A DNA stretch of 64,000 nucleotides, from NCBI GenBank assembly GCA_036426205.1, contig CM071573.1:43884643-43948642 (forward strand), given 5' to 3'. The stretch's first letter is position 1. Every line of letters starts with the position of its first letter. The notes beneath the pieces were generated by a model. The model worked only from the letters and a program-made list of their open reading frames with translations. It ran no database searches and was not told the origin of the DNA. Position numbers and translations under genes: made by a program. Positions 34,800 to 45,339 of the stretch are shown one piece after another. The DNA comes from Ascaphus truei. Its lineage: Eukaryota; Chordata; Amphibia; Anura; Ascaphidae.

Positions 34800-34968
34800 C
34801 AGGAGTGGCCAACTCCAGTCCGCAAGGGCCAGCAACAGTTCAGCTTATGAGGATATCCCTGCTTCAGCACAGTTAGTGGAGTCAAAGACTGAGCACCTGA
34901 TTGAGCCACCTGTGCTGAAGCAGGGATATCCTTAAAACCTGACCTTTTGGTGGCCCTATATTGGGGCC
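34800..34968. mobile_element. Palindromic hAT MITE (family H), right end missing
   Basis: Starts CAGGAGTGGCCAACTCCAG and includes both inner arms (ggatatccctgcttcagcac and gtgctgaagcagggatatcc). It stops within ggtggccctata, where the element at 34973 begins, so the right terminus was probably lost on that insertion. Confidence 0.75.
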
Positions 34969-34972
34969 TATT

Positions 34973-36167
34973 CAGTAAACTGATAAGTGACTTACCGACA
35001 GTTTTGAGCACTTTTCGAGCGTGTTTAGCTATTCAGAGAGCTTCGATAACATACTAAACTCGCTTGAAAACTGCTTCTTCCCGATTGGTATCATTCTCGC
35101 AACGTCAAACTGGGCGGTAGCTCAGAAAATGCTCAAAGGTAAGATATACATAGATTGTATTTTATTCAATTGTGTGTTTTTTTTGTTGCCATTGTGGGCA
35201 TAGTTTACCACAGTGATAATCAATGGGTTTATTGTCTACTGTGTAATGGATTGTACTTTTATGTCGATTTAATTTCATTATTATTTTTTTTATTTTTTTT
35301 AAACAAATGGGAAAATGCGCTATTAGCCATATTTTGGCTACTAGTGCTTTTGCCCATTTGTATGTGTGGTGATGGGGGTAGAGGGGGTGGGGGATGGAGA
35401 CAGTTTCCCAGGGGAGGGTTGTCAGGCCTTCCGGGTGGGTAAAGGGGGTGGGTTTAACCCCTTAATTACCACAGTGGTTAATAACCGCTAAATCAATAAA
35501 GGGTTACTGGCCAGTAGTTCGTTTTATTTTATTTTCTTGTGCTGCCTAATGAAGACGTGGAGGCCGAAGATGAGGGCGGCCTTCATCCTAGCAGGGATAA
35601 ATACAACTTTTATATACTATGTGCTGGCTAATATTGTATTTTTAATGGGCAAATGCGCTATTATCCAGGTCTGGATATTAGGCCTTTTGCCCATTACAGT
35701 GTGTTGGGTGGCCATTGCTTGCCAATGTGGCTATCTGTGACCCGTTGAGGGCATAGATTACCACAGTGTCAATCAATGGATTAAATGGATAGAGTTTGTT
35801 TTATAGTAATGTATATTTATAGTAATGTATTTGAGTGTATTGCATTGTAATGATTATTTGAATGGGCAAAAGCGCTATTAACCAGCTAATAGCACTTTTG
35901 TCCATTTTCTATGTGGTATTGATGAAGGGGGTAGTTGTCCCGAGGAGAGTGCTTAGGCCTCACTGTGGGGGTAACCCCTTCATTACCTTAGCGGTTGTAA
36001 CCGGCAAACTCGATCGGTATGGCATTTTCCTACCAAACGGTATCTGGCTTGCGAGAAATCTTTCTGAATACCGTGATAACACAAATGTCATACAGTGAAG
36101 TACTGTAGCAACATGCCAACCCCATCAATATGGCAGCGAGTTTATCAAAGCCCCCTGAATAGGCCCC
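34973..36167. mobile_element. TIR element, 1.2 kb, non-coding
   Basis: Ends GGGGCCTATTCAG and CTGAATAGGCCCC are perfect inverted repeats. The interior contains aaccccttaattaccac and aaccccttcattacctt, gcgctatta words in several inversions, and cttcgataac. Related words occur at 55893-55990 and 62760-63500 (for example gcctcgat and ctgaatgtggccc). No transposase frame. Superfamily unknown. Confidence 0.6.
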
Positions 36168-36470
36168 TGTGTGTCATCATTGGGACCTTTTCTGCTCTGC
36201 AATAGGTTTCAGGCTTATCAAGCATCTAAAGGATTTAGATGTCACAGTCTGTAGTCAGTTATCCTCTCCATGGGGAGCTTCAATTTATAGGACAGCAGTG
36301 AGAATAACACAGTATATCTAAGCATTTTTAGCGCTGTTGTGCCATTTTCAACGTATCATTTTCTGAAAGTCAATGTTTTAATCTAAGGGGGCTTGTATCA
36401 ATTTGACTATTGTAACGTGTGCTTAAAGCTGCAGTTCAAGCTCCGTTTTTTTTTCCGTTTTTTTTTACTT

Positions 36471-39380
36471 CAATAGTTACATAGTTACATAGTTACATAT
36501 AGTTACATAGTAGATGAGGTTGAAAAAAGACGTACGTCCATCAAGTTCAACCTATGCTAAATTTAGACAACAGATACTTTATTCTATATCTATACTTACT
36601 TATTGATCCAGAGGAAGGCAAACAAAAACCCCATTAAGGGGAAAAATGAATTCCTTCCTGACTCCAAGAATTGGCAATCGGATTAATCCCTGGATCAACA
36701 TCCTTCCCATGTATACTTATTTGGTATATCCCTGTATACCTTTCCCATCTAAAAAGATGTCCAACCCTTTTTTGAACAAATCTATTGTATCTGCCATCAC
36801 AGTCTCCATGGGTAATGAATTCCACACTTTAACTGCCCTTACTGTAAAGAACCCTTTCCTTTGTTGCTGGTGAAATTTCCTTTCCTCCAACCTTAAGGGA
36901 TGGCCCCGAGTCCTTTGTACTGCCCGTGGGATGAATAGTTCTTTTGAAAGCTCCTTGTATTGTCCCTGAATATATTTGTATATAGTTATCATATCCCCTC
37001 TTAGACGCCTCTTTTCTAATGTAAATAAATCTAACTTAGCTTGCCTCTCCTCATAAGTTAGAATGTCCATCCCCTTTATTAATTTGGTGGCTCTTCTCTG
37101 CACTCTCTCTAGTTCCATAATGTCTTTTCTTAGAATTGGTGCCCAAAATTGTACTCCATATTCAAGGTGTGGTCTTACTAATGCTTTGTAAAGGGGCATA
37201 ATTATGTTTACTTCCCTTCCATCCATTGCCCGTTTGATGCAAGATAAGATCTTGTTTGCCTTTGCAGCTACTGCATGACATTGGGCACTATTGCTAAGCC
37301 TGCTGTCTACAAGCACTCCTAAATCCTTCTCCATCAAGGATTCCCCCAATATATCTCCATTAATTAGTCGCCTTTTTATTCTTGCATCCCAAATGCATAA
37401 CCTTACATTTATCTGTATTAAACCTCATTTGCCATTTACCTGCCCACGTTTCCAGTCTCTCCAAGTCTTTCTGAAGAGAAATTACATCCTGCTCTGATTC
37501 TATGACCTTACACAATTTAGTATCATCAGCAAAGATGGAGACTTTGCTCTCGATCCCAACCTCAAGGTCATTAATAAACAAGTTAAAAAACAGGGGTCCC
37601 AGTACCGATCCTTGAGATACTCCACTCACGACTTTAGCCCAACCTGAAAAAGTTCCATTTATGACAACCCTCTGTTGTCTGTCCTTTAACCAGTTTTCAA
37701 TCCAGGTGCATATATTATTACTGAGTCCAATTTTCTTTATTTTGTACACCAACCTCTTATGTGAAACCGTATCAAAAGCCTTTGCAAAATCTAAGTAGAC
37801 CACATCAACTGCATTACCCTGGTCTAAATTCCTACTTACCTCCTCAAAGAAACAAATAAGGTTAGTTTGGCAAGATCTATCCTTCATAAATCCATGCTGA
37901 CTATTACTAATAATTTTGTTTTCCATTAGATATTCCTGAATATTATCCCGTATTAAATCTTCAAGTAGTTTCCCTACTATTGAAGTCAGGCTTACAGGTC
38001 TGTAATTCCCCAGGTGTGATCTAGCTCCCTTTTTAATATAGGCACCACATCTGCTTTACGCCAATCTTGTGGTACTGAGCCTGTGGAAATGGAGTCCTTG
38101 AATATTAAATATAATGGTTTTGCTATTACTGAGCTTAACTCATTGAGAACTCTTGGATGTATGCCATCGGGGCCAGGTGCCTTATTTACTTTAATTTTTC
38201 GCTTATGAACTTATTCCTCAGTTAACCAATTAGTCATTAATATGGAGGTTGTGGCTTCCTCCTGCGGCGCTACTATTGAACTTGATTCTTCCCTGGTAAA
38301 CACAGAGGCAAAGAATTTGTTTAATACCTCAGCTTTTTCCTTATCTCCAATAATCTGCTTACCTATCTCACACTGAAAGGGTCCTATATTTTCTTTTCTC
38401 AGTTATTTGTTATTAAGGTACTTAAAGAACTTTTTAGGGTTGACCTTACTTTCTATTGCAATCCTTTTTTCATTATCCATTTTTGCTAATTTAATTGCCC
38501 TTTTGCAATTTTTGTTACATTCCTTATAATTCTGATACGATGTCTCTGTCCCTTCTGACTTAAAGAATCTAAATGCCTTCCTCTTCTTGTCCATTTCCTC
38601 CCCTACCTGTTTATTTAGCCACATTGGTTTTAACTTATTTCTTTTATACTTATTACCCAAGGGTATACACTGATAAGTGTGCCTTTCTAACAATGTTTTA
38701 AAGACTGCCCATTTATCTTCTACATTTTTCCCTGCAAAAACATCATCCCATTGTATTACTACTAGATTAGACCTCAGTTTATTAAAATCTGCCTTTCTAA
38801 AGTTTAAAGTCTTTGTTGAACCCAAGTAATCTGTTTTTTGATAATTTATTTCAAATGAGACCATGTTACTGTATGATCACTGTTACCCAAATGTTCCAGG
38901 ACCTGAATATTTGTTATTACTTCTACATTGTTTGATATGACCAAATCCAGAACTGCCCCTCTCCTGGTTGGTTCCTCAATAATTTGGGTCATATAATTAA
39001 TTATCTTTAAGCACCCCCAAAAACCTGTTTCCTTTTGTTGTAACGCTAATCTCATTGCCCCAGTCTATGTCTGGATAATTAAAATCCCCCATTATGCAAT
39101 CATGACCCAGTTTTGATGCCTTCTCCATTTGCAAATGTATTTTAGCTTCCTCAATCTCACAGATATTTGGTGGTTTATAGCATATTCCCACAAACATTTT
39201 CTTTATACTTTTACCTCCACTGCTAATTTCTATCCACAAGGTCTCTACATTTTCATCATTCCCTTCATAGACATCATACCTTATAATAGGTTTTAGATCT
39301 GGTTTAACATTTAGACATACTCCACCTCCCCTTCTATTTGTTCGATCCTTCCGAATAGTTTCATGTGGGCAATCTCTACT
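36471..39380 (-). mobile_element. CR1-like LINE, 5' truncated
   Basis: A non-LTR retrotransposon on the minus strand. Its 3' end is at low coordinates and terminates in tandem gttacata-type octamers (36475-36510), a feature of the CR1/L2 group. It encodes an APE-type endonuclease followed by reverse transcriptase. The 5' boundary near 39380 lies within the endonuclease, so the copy is 5' truncated. Confidence 0.85.
36717..39375 (-). pseudogene. CR1-like LINE ORF2 remnant (endonuclease-RT)
   Basis: In coding order: an endonuclease part at 39375-38846 with ICYKPPN and MGDFNYPDIDW, then LGNSDH near its end; a connecting region at 38864-38403; RT at 37926-37360 with VYLDFAKAFDTVSH, SGVSQGSVLGPLFF and the catalytic FADDTKL; and the C-terminal part at 37349-36717 with LGVLVDSRLS, RPHLEYGVQFW, LERVQRRATKLI, RRLRGDMI and VWNSLP. 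These motifs match CR1 proteins. Frame breaks between the pieces show it is not functional, although the RT core reads intact. Confidence 0.88.
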
Positions 39381-39652
39381 TACCTAAAGAACTGCATAGC
39401 TGCCGGTCCATTCGTTCTCCGTCTATTGAACGGCGACGTTTGGTGACATCTTTAAATCTGGGGAATGTAAATGGTTGCTATAGGAACAAACATGCTTGTT
39501 AAAATAGAATACAAGAAAATTGGTCTAACAAAGTAGTTTTTTAAAAACTGAAAATGCTAAAAGTATTTTTTCTTACAACAGAACTGATTTATTAAAAAAA
39601 AACACACATATAGGATATTGCTTGAACTGCAGCTTTAAGGCGTTCAATATAT

Positions 39653-39915
39653 CAGGGTGCACCCCCTGCCTGCTCTCTCCCCCTGCTCACGACATCATGT
39701 GACATTGCATTGCCATTTAACCCTCCTGCGTAATTTGACTCCGCGTTGTCATGGCGACAGGTAGCCAGAAGCCGCCAGAGAGAAGGTAAGAGACATACAG
39801 AGGCCTCGTATGCTCCCCCGATATTTTATTTAAATGTTGTGGGGGAGAGCATGGGGCCAGTGTAAGCACTGCATCCCCCCAGAAAATGTTTCACCCCCCA
39901 GTTTGTGCACCCCTG
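39653..39915. mobile_element. hAT-like MITE, G-rich ends
   Basis: Begins CAGGGTGCACCCCCTG and ends GTTTGTGCACCCCTG. Flanks caatatat (39645-39652) and caatatac (39916-39923) match at 7 of 8. Same family as 10669-10983 (both contain gccatttaa- or gccatggcaac-type inner words and poly-G/C blocks near the ends). Confidence 0.75.
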
Positions 39916-39923
39916 CAATATAC

Positions 39924-40343
39924 CATCCTACGAGTACTATGAGATATTTTCAATTTACATAATTCAATCATACATTTGATGCAAGTTTCTTTGGAAGTCA
40001 GATAGATAGATCAGGCTCAAAGAGAGGTGGGGGGGGAGAGAGTGTGTGTGTCTCAGGCTCAGAGAGCTAGGGGGAGGTGTGTGTGTGGAGAGGGGGGTGT
40101 AAGGGGGCAAGAGAAAGTGTGGAGAGTGTAAGGGTGCAAGAGAGGGGGAATGGGAGGGGAGAGTGTGTAAGGGGTGGAGTGTAAGGGGGCAAGAGAGAGG
40201 GGGATAGTGTAAGGGGGCAAGAGAGGGGAGACAGGGTAAGAGGGCAAGAGAGAAGGGGAATGTGATGGGGGAGAGTGTGAGGAGAAGAGGGAGGGGGAGA
40301 AGAGGGATACTGAGCGAAGAGAGAACGTAAGGGAGAGAGAGCA
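39924..40343. repeat. Purine-rich simple/degenerate satellite
   Basis: About 40025-40340 is GA/GT-rich, with loose units of gtgtaagggggcaagagag. The strand bias yields Pro/Ser/Leu-rich minus-strand ORFs that I reject as genes. Confidence 0.85.
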
Positions 40344-40860
40344 TAAGGCCGTGCTTACAGTGCCGGCAACGCAAATTCGCCCCCCAAAAAAAGCATTGCC
40401 GCCACGTGCGCTTATAGTGCACGTGACGGCGGCAGGCGACGGATCCATCGCGAAAAACCGCCGCCAGCAAAATTTGATTTTTCAAGGGCCGTCGCGTCAC
40501 GTGACGGCCCTTTAACAAATCAAATTGCGGGAATCCCGTGATGCCGCCGACCGGTGAAACATAACTTTCGCCGGTGGCGACAGGTGACGTCACCCGTCAG
40601 CGGCACAATAGGCAAAGCCTAAGGCTGCAGCCATAGCGCCTCAGTGTTCTGTGAACTCCAATGACACGCACGGCGGAGGCGGGCGTAGCCATGACGTCAC
40701 CAGGCTGGTTTGCCCTCATTAGCTCAAACGATCACGTGATGCGGCCGTCACACAAAAAATAATAATTTGTCTCCTCCATATCCTGGCGCGCCGTTGCGCT
40801 GCCGCACGCACCGCATCGCGCACAGTATGGCCGGACTGGTTAAGGTAATGAATTTGTTTG
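40344..40860. mobile_element. GC-rich MITE-like segment
   Basis: Starts taaggccgtgcttacagtgc, closely resembling the end of the element at 51308-51491 (taaggctacgcttatagtgc). It contains gtgcgcttatagtgcacgtg and a right-hand word taaggctgcag near 40620. Very high CpG content. Exact ends are unclear. Confidence 0.5.
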
Positions 40861-41576
40861 TGTCCGCCGCCTAAGAGTTGGAGGGAGAGAGTGTAAGGGG
40901 GGGGGGAGGGAGTGTGAGGAACAGAGAGGGGAGAAAGGGTAGAGGAACAGGGGGAAGGTAGAGTTTGATGGGGGTGGGGGGAGGAAGAGAGGGTTGGGGT
41001 TCCCCAGAATATCACAACTAATTCTAGGGTTCCTTAAACAAAAAAAGTTGAAAACACTGATCTATCTGCTAACACAGCTTCGCTCTATGCTCTTTTGTTT
41101 CTTTTTTGTTTCTTTGTTGCATGTTCTGCCTACAAGCCGAGTACCAAGTTTACCAAGTTTACCAGCAGAAGAAGAGTAATGGATAGCACTGGCTAAATTA
41201 AATTTGTATTTTGCAAAATCCGTGGAGACTCTACTCTTCTTCCGCTTGGTACTCTGCATTTGGAAGGCAGCGGATCTTCCCTTTGAGAAGAGAGTATTAG
41301 TATCAGATATTTTCTTTTTCTGGTGTGCAGCATTTACCTTTGTTATGCCAAGTTTATCAGTCACACACAGATACCCTGAGAGAGTGTTGGCCTGATGGGC
41401 TGGGAACTCTACATGAGTATTATATATATATATATAAGTATTATATGTAAGCCCCTTAGACATCCCTGGAGATAGTATTACATCTGCAATTCCCACCCAT
41501 GTAGGAACTTGATGCACAATTCTTGATGCACTGAAAAGTACCAAAAATGGCTTGCAATCATAATGCTGATACAGTG
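40861..41576. other. Non-coding interval with PLE-like palindrome remnant
   Basis: About 40885-40990 is purine-rich. About 41138-41270 forms a loose inverted repeat (gagtaccaag against cttggtactc) containing aaaatccgtggag, a word also present in the fold-back at 22202-22656. No gene. Confidence 0.45.
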
Positions 41577-42416
41577 TGTAGCCTATGTTCCAAATCCCCC
41601 CCCCCCCCCCCCCTGGTCGCAGATTGGACTGCTAGGGTGTAGTGAGGCCTGGATACATGTACTATGGTGGTGCATACCTGCTTGGAACAGGAGGGCCTGA
41701 GTCTCCCGCGTAGGTATGGGGGATAACAGGGCCAGGCTTCTGGGGTATATGCCTCCATCTTCTTTAGCTACGGTGCAGCGCCTCCATCTTCTGACGAGAC
41801 CTATAGGGTTAGGTTAAGATCCTCCCAGAAGAAGCTTTGGTCCCAGGGCGAGTGATCTTAAACTCACACACAGTCTTTTGTATAAAATAGCAGCACTCTT
41901 TATTGTCCTTGACACAACAGATCAGCAACACTTCATGCACAGCGGCGCACAGCAGTTCATATACTGCAGTGCACTTCAAATTTATACAGGTCTTTCCTCC
42001 TCTCCTCTAGGCTGTACCCTAGCAGGATGGGCTGTATGGGGCATCAATACCCCTACTTCCACCCAAGGGTAGGCCCTCTGGATGAGCCTAGATCTCTTCC
42101 CCCCTCACCCCCTCAGCAGGGTGAGGGGCATTGGTCCACAGCACTACAGTGCTATCAGCTCTAATCAGTATGGCTGAGTGTCTTCTCTCCTGTTGCCTGG
42201 AACTCCCAGACCATGCTCTCTCTGTTCCAGCACTCTCCACTCTCACAACTCCAACAGCCTCCACTCTCCAGACTGACACTCCTTTCTCTCCACTGCAACA
42301 GACTGAACTCTCCAACAGACAGGCCCAGACACACACAGGAGCAGCCCACTAAATAGATACAGCCCTGCCCCTTATGATGTCAGCAGGACCTCCCCCCTGT
42401 CTCAGGCCTGCCACAG
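41577..42416 (-). repeat. 3' LTR copy (5' truncated)
   Basis: Minus-strand end is GGCTACA at 41577-41583. It includes a poly-C tract (about 41597-41613), tctttattgtcc (a complement AATAAA signal near 41901), and the primer-site-like complement gcagcgcctcca near 41774-41785. Homology to the other LTR stops at cctgccacag (42416). Confidence 0.78.
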
Positions 42417-42798
42417 TATGTGGTATGAAACGGGCCCGCTCCGGTACCTCCACTGCGGTCGCGCTGTTCTCCGCCGGATCTCCGCTCGGCTCTGTAGTTG
42501 GCCGGGCCTTGGTTCCCACATCGGCAGGGTTGCAGGGAACTAGGGCAGCCTCATCGGTCGTCTCCGCCACCTCCATTAGTGTTCCCGGAGAGGCACCGCG
42601 AGGGGTCTTGATCATTGGCAATGGCTCGATAGGCCACAGGTAGAACGTGCCACATTGGGGGCATCGTGCCTTCGTGCTTGGGGCCAGTCCGTGTGTCCTG
42701 CAATGTATGCACAGGCACCGGAGGTACTCTCGGCTGTCGAGTTCCACTACCAGGAAGCCTCCTGGGAACTGGAACATGGTCATGCTTAGCTCAGACAT
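42349..42798 (-). CDS. Hypothetical protein of LTR element, zinc-ribbon-like
   Basis: A 149-codon frame starting MSELSMTMFQFPGGFLVVEL. Residues 28-49 contain CLCIHC and CPQC, four cysteines arranged as a CxxC pair about 14 residues from a second CxxC pair, like a small zinc ribbon. The C-terminal third is Pro/Glu/Ala-rich. The frame ends inside LTR sequence, so the natural C terminus may be lost. It lies just downstream of the frame at 42805-43371 in transcription order. I do not know the family; nucleic-acid binding is only a guess from the cysteines. Confidence 0.4.
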   Translation of the reverse strand: MSELSMTMFQFPGGFLVVELDSREYLRCLCIHCRTHGLAPSTKARCPQCGTFYLWPIEPLPMIKTPRGASPGTLMEVAETTDEAALVPCNPADVGTKARPTTEPSGDPAENSATAVEVPERARFIPHTVAGLRQGGGPADIIRGRAVSI

Positions 42799-42804
42799 TA
42801 TTGG

Positions 42805-43371
42805 CTATGGGGTGGAACAGTTCAGTGTTTCAGCTCCTTGCTCTTCACTCTCACTTCCTGTCCCTCCCTTCGCTGGGGAGGACGCTCCGGATTGGCTCTC
42901 CTTGTGCCCCCTCCCTCTGGTGGAAACAAGAGGAGGGACACTCCTTCTTTCAGTGTGACGTGGCCTTGTCAGTTGGCCAGTCACAGCACAGGTGGGTGGG
43001 CTTTCGGCTTTCGCGCCACTCCGCTCCTTTTGAAGGGGATCTGGGTTTGGCGCCAAACCCCTGCACATCTCCCTCCACATTTCTCTCACAGTATCTTTGC
43101 GCGATTCACGTGCGCGCTCCAGAATTTGCGGGAATCGACATTTTAGCTCGGCTGCTAACTGCTGGGCCGTGGATGGCACTGCTGTCGCCATTTTGGACTC
43201 TTTCTTGCTCAGCGGAACACATGTAGTGACGGCCGCCATCTTTGATGAGCCCTCCAAATGTATATTTGCACTATTCTCAGTGTCTAGTGTAACACTCGTT
43301 CCTAGACACTGACTGTACCCACTGACACTCTCTGATGCTCTCTGCATGCTTTCTCTCTGTGCTTTACCCAC
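42805..43371 (-). CDS. Hypothetical protein of LTR element
   Basis: A 188-codon frame on the minus strand. A better start may be the internal Met in a good context at the word aagatggcggcc (about 43242). The middle is charged and helical-looking (LKCRFPQILERARESRKDTV), and the last 60 residues are Arg/Ser/Gly-rich and disordered in character. It ends six bases before the 42798 start, suggesting a two-ORF arrangement. No domain recognised. Position suggests gag-like function, but this is weak. Confidence 0.35.
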   Translation of the reverse strand: MGKAQRESMQRASESVSGYSQCLGTSVTLDTENSANIHLEGSSKMAAVTTCVPLSKKESKMATAVPSTAQQLAAELKCRFPQILERARESRKDTVREMWREMCRGLAPNPDPLQKERSGAKAESPPTCAVTGQLTRPRHTERRSVPPLVSTRGRGHKESQSGASSPAKGGTGSESEEQGAETLNCSTP

Positions 43372-44397
43372 TAGTATGATGTGGCATACCCCAGGCTAGG
43401 TAGAACTCCTTCTCTGTGCACCGCACTCGCTGACGGTTCCTACAAGTACTCTGTGGTGTGTTTTATGTGGGTGCTGGCTAGTGTACCGGGCATCTCCCTA
43501 AGTACGGGCGTCACCTACTTTTGGCCACTCATAGTGCGGGCCCTGGGCCATGGTCCCAGGACAAGTTAACAGGCTAACCCCCCCAGTTGCCTCACACTAC
43601 CTGCCTCAAGGGACTAGGACAGCAATAGCCATACACCCATCTTACAACACCCTCTTAGGGCACTGTAGGCGGACGCTCACAGAGGTATGCAAGGGAGTCT
43701 GGTTATAGTGAAATTAAATAAGGCTTTTATTGCGCCTGTTTCCTTAACATCAGGAAACCATCCAAACAAGGGGTAAACAAAGCTTCTATTCACTTGGGAG
43801 TATTTCTAGTGAACTACTATGCAATCCACAACTCCCTTTAGAATTGCATGTCTCCCAGCCCCAAACATATAGCATGAAATGAACAGATATAAAAAAAAGT
43901 CTTAGAAATGAAAGTCTTATCTGTTCCTTGTGGTTTGGAGGGAAAATCTTCTCTGTTCCTGGTTGCTACCTTTTCTTCAGGATTTGTCAGCATTCAGGTT
44001 GAGAAGTTTCCTCTGTGTCTTGCAAGCAGCCTCTTCTGGTACAGTAGACTCAAGACGTCTGTCCCCATGTCAGTCTCACAAGTTGTGAGAGTAAGGGACA
44101 ATCTCTGTTTTGTCTCCAAGTTCAGCTCAGGTCTGAGTCTCACTTTTCTCAGCAATCTAATCAGGCAGGTGGTGTTTATTAATTGACTACCAGCAGTTAA
44201 CCACCACACTGCTGGATTAGAGGCACATTACCTGAACAGGGATAACTCCCCTGTTATAGGCACCCAGGGCGTACTGTGCGGGAATCCACGCTCCCCTGAC
44301 TACCACTGGTATTACATGCCCTACTCTCTCCAGTACTTGCACGGAAGGTGCACTTCACTCTTCCCGCTCTGCCTTGCTGAAAGCCTGTCCTGTTCTG

Positions 44398-44420
44398 GAT
44401 CTCAGCAGCTCGCCTCCAAA
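44398..44420 (-). promoter_or_regulatory. Primer binding site of minus-strand LTR element
   Basis: On the minus strand, TGGAGGCGAGCTGCTGAGAT starts three bases after the LTR terminus GGCTACA. It parallels TGGAGGCGCTGCTGAGAT at 29398, with two extra bases. The similarity suggests both elements use the same tRNA primer. Confidence 0.5.
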
Positions 44421-45049
44421 TGTAGCCTATGTTACCACCCCCCCCCCCCCCCCCCCCCCCCCCCGGTCGCAGATTGGACCTCTAGGGTGTAGTGAGGCCT
44501 GGATACATGTACATATGGTGGTGCATACCTGCTTGGAACAGGAGGGCCTGAGTCTCCCGCGTAGGTATGGGGGATAACAGGGCCAGGCTTCTGGGGTATA
44601 TGCCTCCATCTTCTTTAGCAACGGTGCAGCGCCTCCATCTTCTGGCGAGACCTATAGGGATAGGTTAAGATCCTCCCAGAAGAAGCCCTGGTCCCAGGGC
44701 GAGTGATCTTAAACTCACACACAGTCTTTTGTATAAAATAGCAGCACTCTTTATTGTCCTTGACACAACAGATCAGCAACACTTCATGCACAGCGGCACA
44801 CAGCAGTTCATATACTGCAGTGCACTTCAAATTTATACAGGTCTTTCCTCCTCTAAATAGATACAGCCCTGCCCCTTATGATGTCAGCAGGACCTCCCCC
44901 CTGTCTCAGGCCTGCCACAGAGTCAGGGGCCTACCTCTATCACTCAAGGCAGGGCTTGGTGGGGGGAAAACCCATGATTACTACTGGTGCCTGCCCTTAC
45001 CAGGGCTTACTCCAGTAGGAGAAGGAAATGTAGCCCACTATTTCTTACA
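44421..45049 (-). repeat. 5' LTR copy with internal deletion
   Basis: Starts (minus strand) TGTAAGAAATAGTGGGCTAC at 45049 and ends GGCTACA at 44421. A pure poly-C tract of about 28 bases sits at 44437-44464. The complement gcagcgcctcca motif is at about 44626-44637. Compared with the copy at 41577 it lacks 348 bp. The first 100 bp resemble the solo LTR at 55997-56828 (gaggtaggccacctgactct). Confidence 0.75.
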
Positions 45050-45339
45050 GGGGCTCCAAGTGCTTTAAAACATTTGAACATGTATTGTATTTGTGACTCA
45101 CTACACTTAATTTTTCTATAGACTGTAAATCTCTGGGGTGCCAAAGGATTTGAATCGATGTAATCATTCTGCAGTGGGCATGTATAGGGATGTGTGCACA
45201 ATACTGCATGCTCACATCGGAAAATAGAAAAGGTTGGCATTTCACATGAAAGTTTCCAATATTTCCTTTTAGAGCTTATGCTGACCCTAGTACTTTTCCC
45301 AGGATCATAGCAGTTTTTCTTAAATTGATCCATATACTG

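Larger units (their letters stand above)
36423..39638. mobile_element. TTAA-flanked MITE containing a nested LINE
   Basis: TTAA at 36423-36426 followed by AGCTGCAGTTCAAGC, and GCTTGAACTGCAGCT followed by TTAA at 39635-39638. These are perfect 15-bp inverted ends with piggyBac-type TTAA flanks. Removing the LINE leaves an element of only about 300 bp, so the LINE inserted into a pre-existing MITE. Confidence 0.8.
41577..45049 (-). mobile_element. LTR retrotransposon, minus strand, rearranged
   Basis: On the minus strand: 5' LTR at 45049-44421, primer-binding-site-like motif at 44420-44398, internal region with two ORFs, and 3' LTR at about 42416-41577. The LTRs share long identical stretches. 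The 3' LTR lacks about the first 130 bp, and the 5' LTR lacks 348 bp present in the other (42003-42350). No 4-bp duplication joins the outer ends, consistent with rearrangement. No pol domain was seen, so it is non-autonomous. Confidence 0.72.

Noticed and set aside
39964..40593. 209-codon Pro/Ser/Leu/His-rich ORF on the minus strand
   Set aside because: Runs through purine-rich degenerate repeats, then MITE sequence; composition explained by the repeats.
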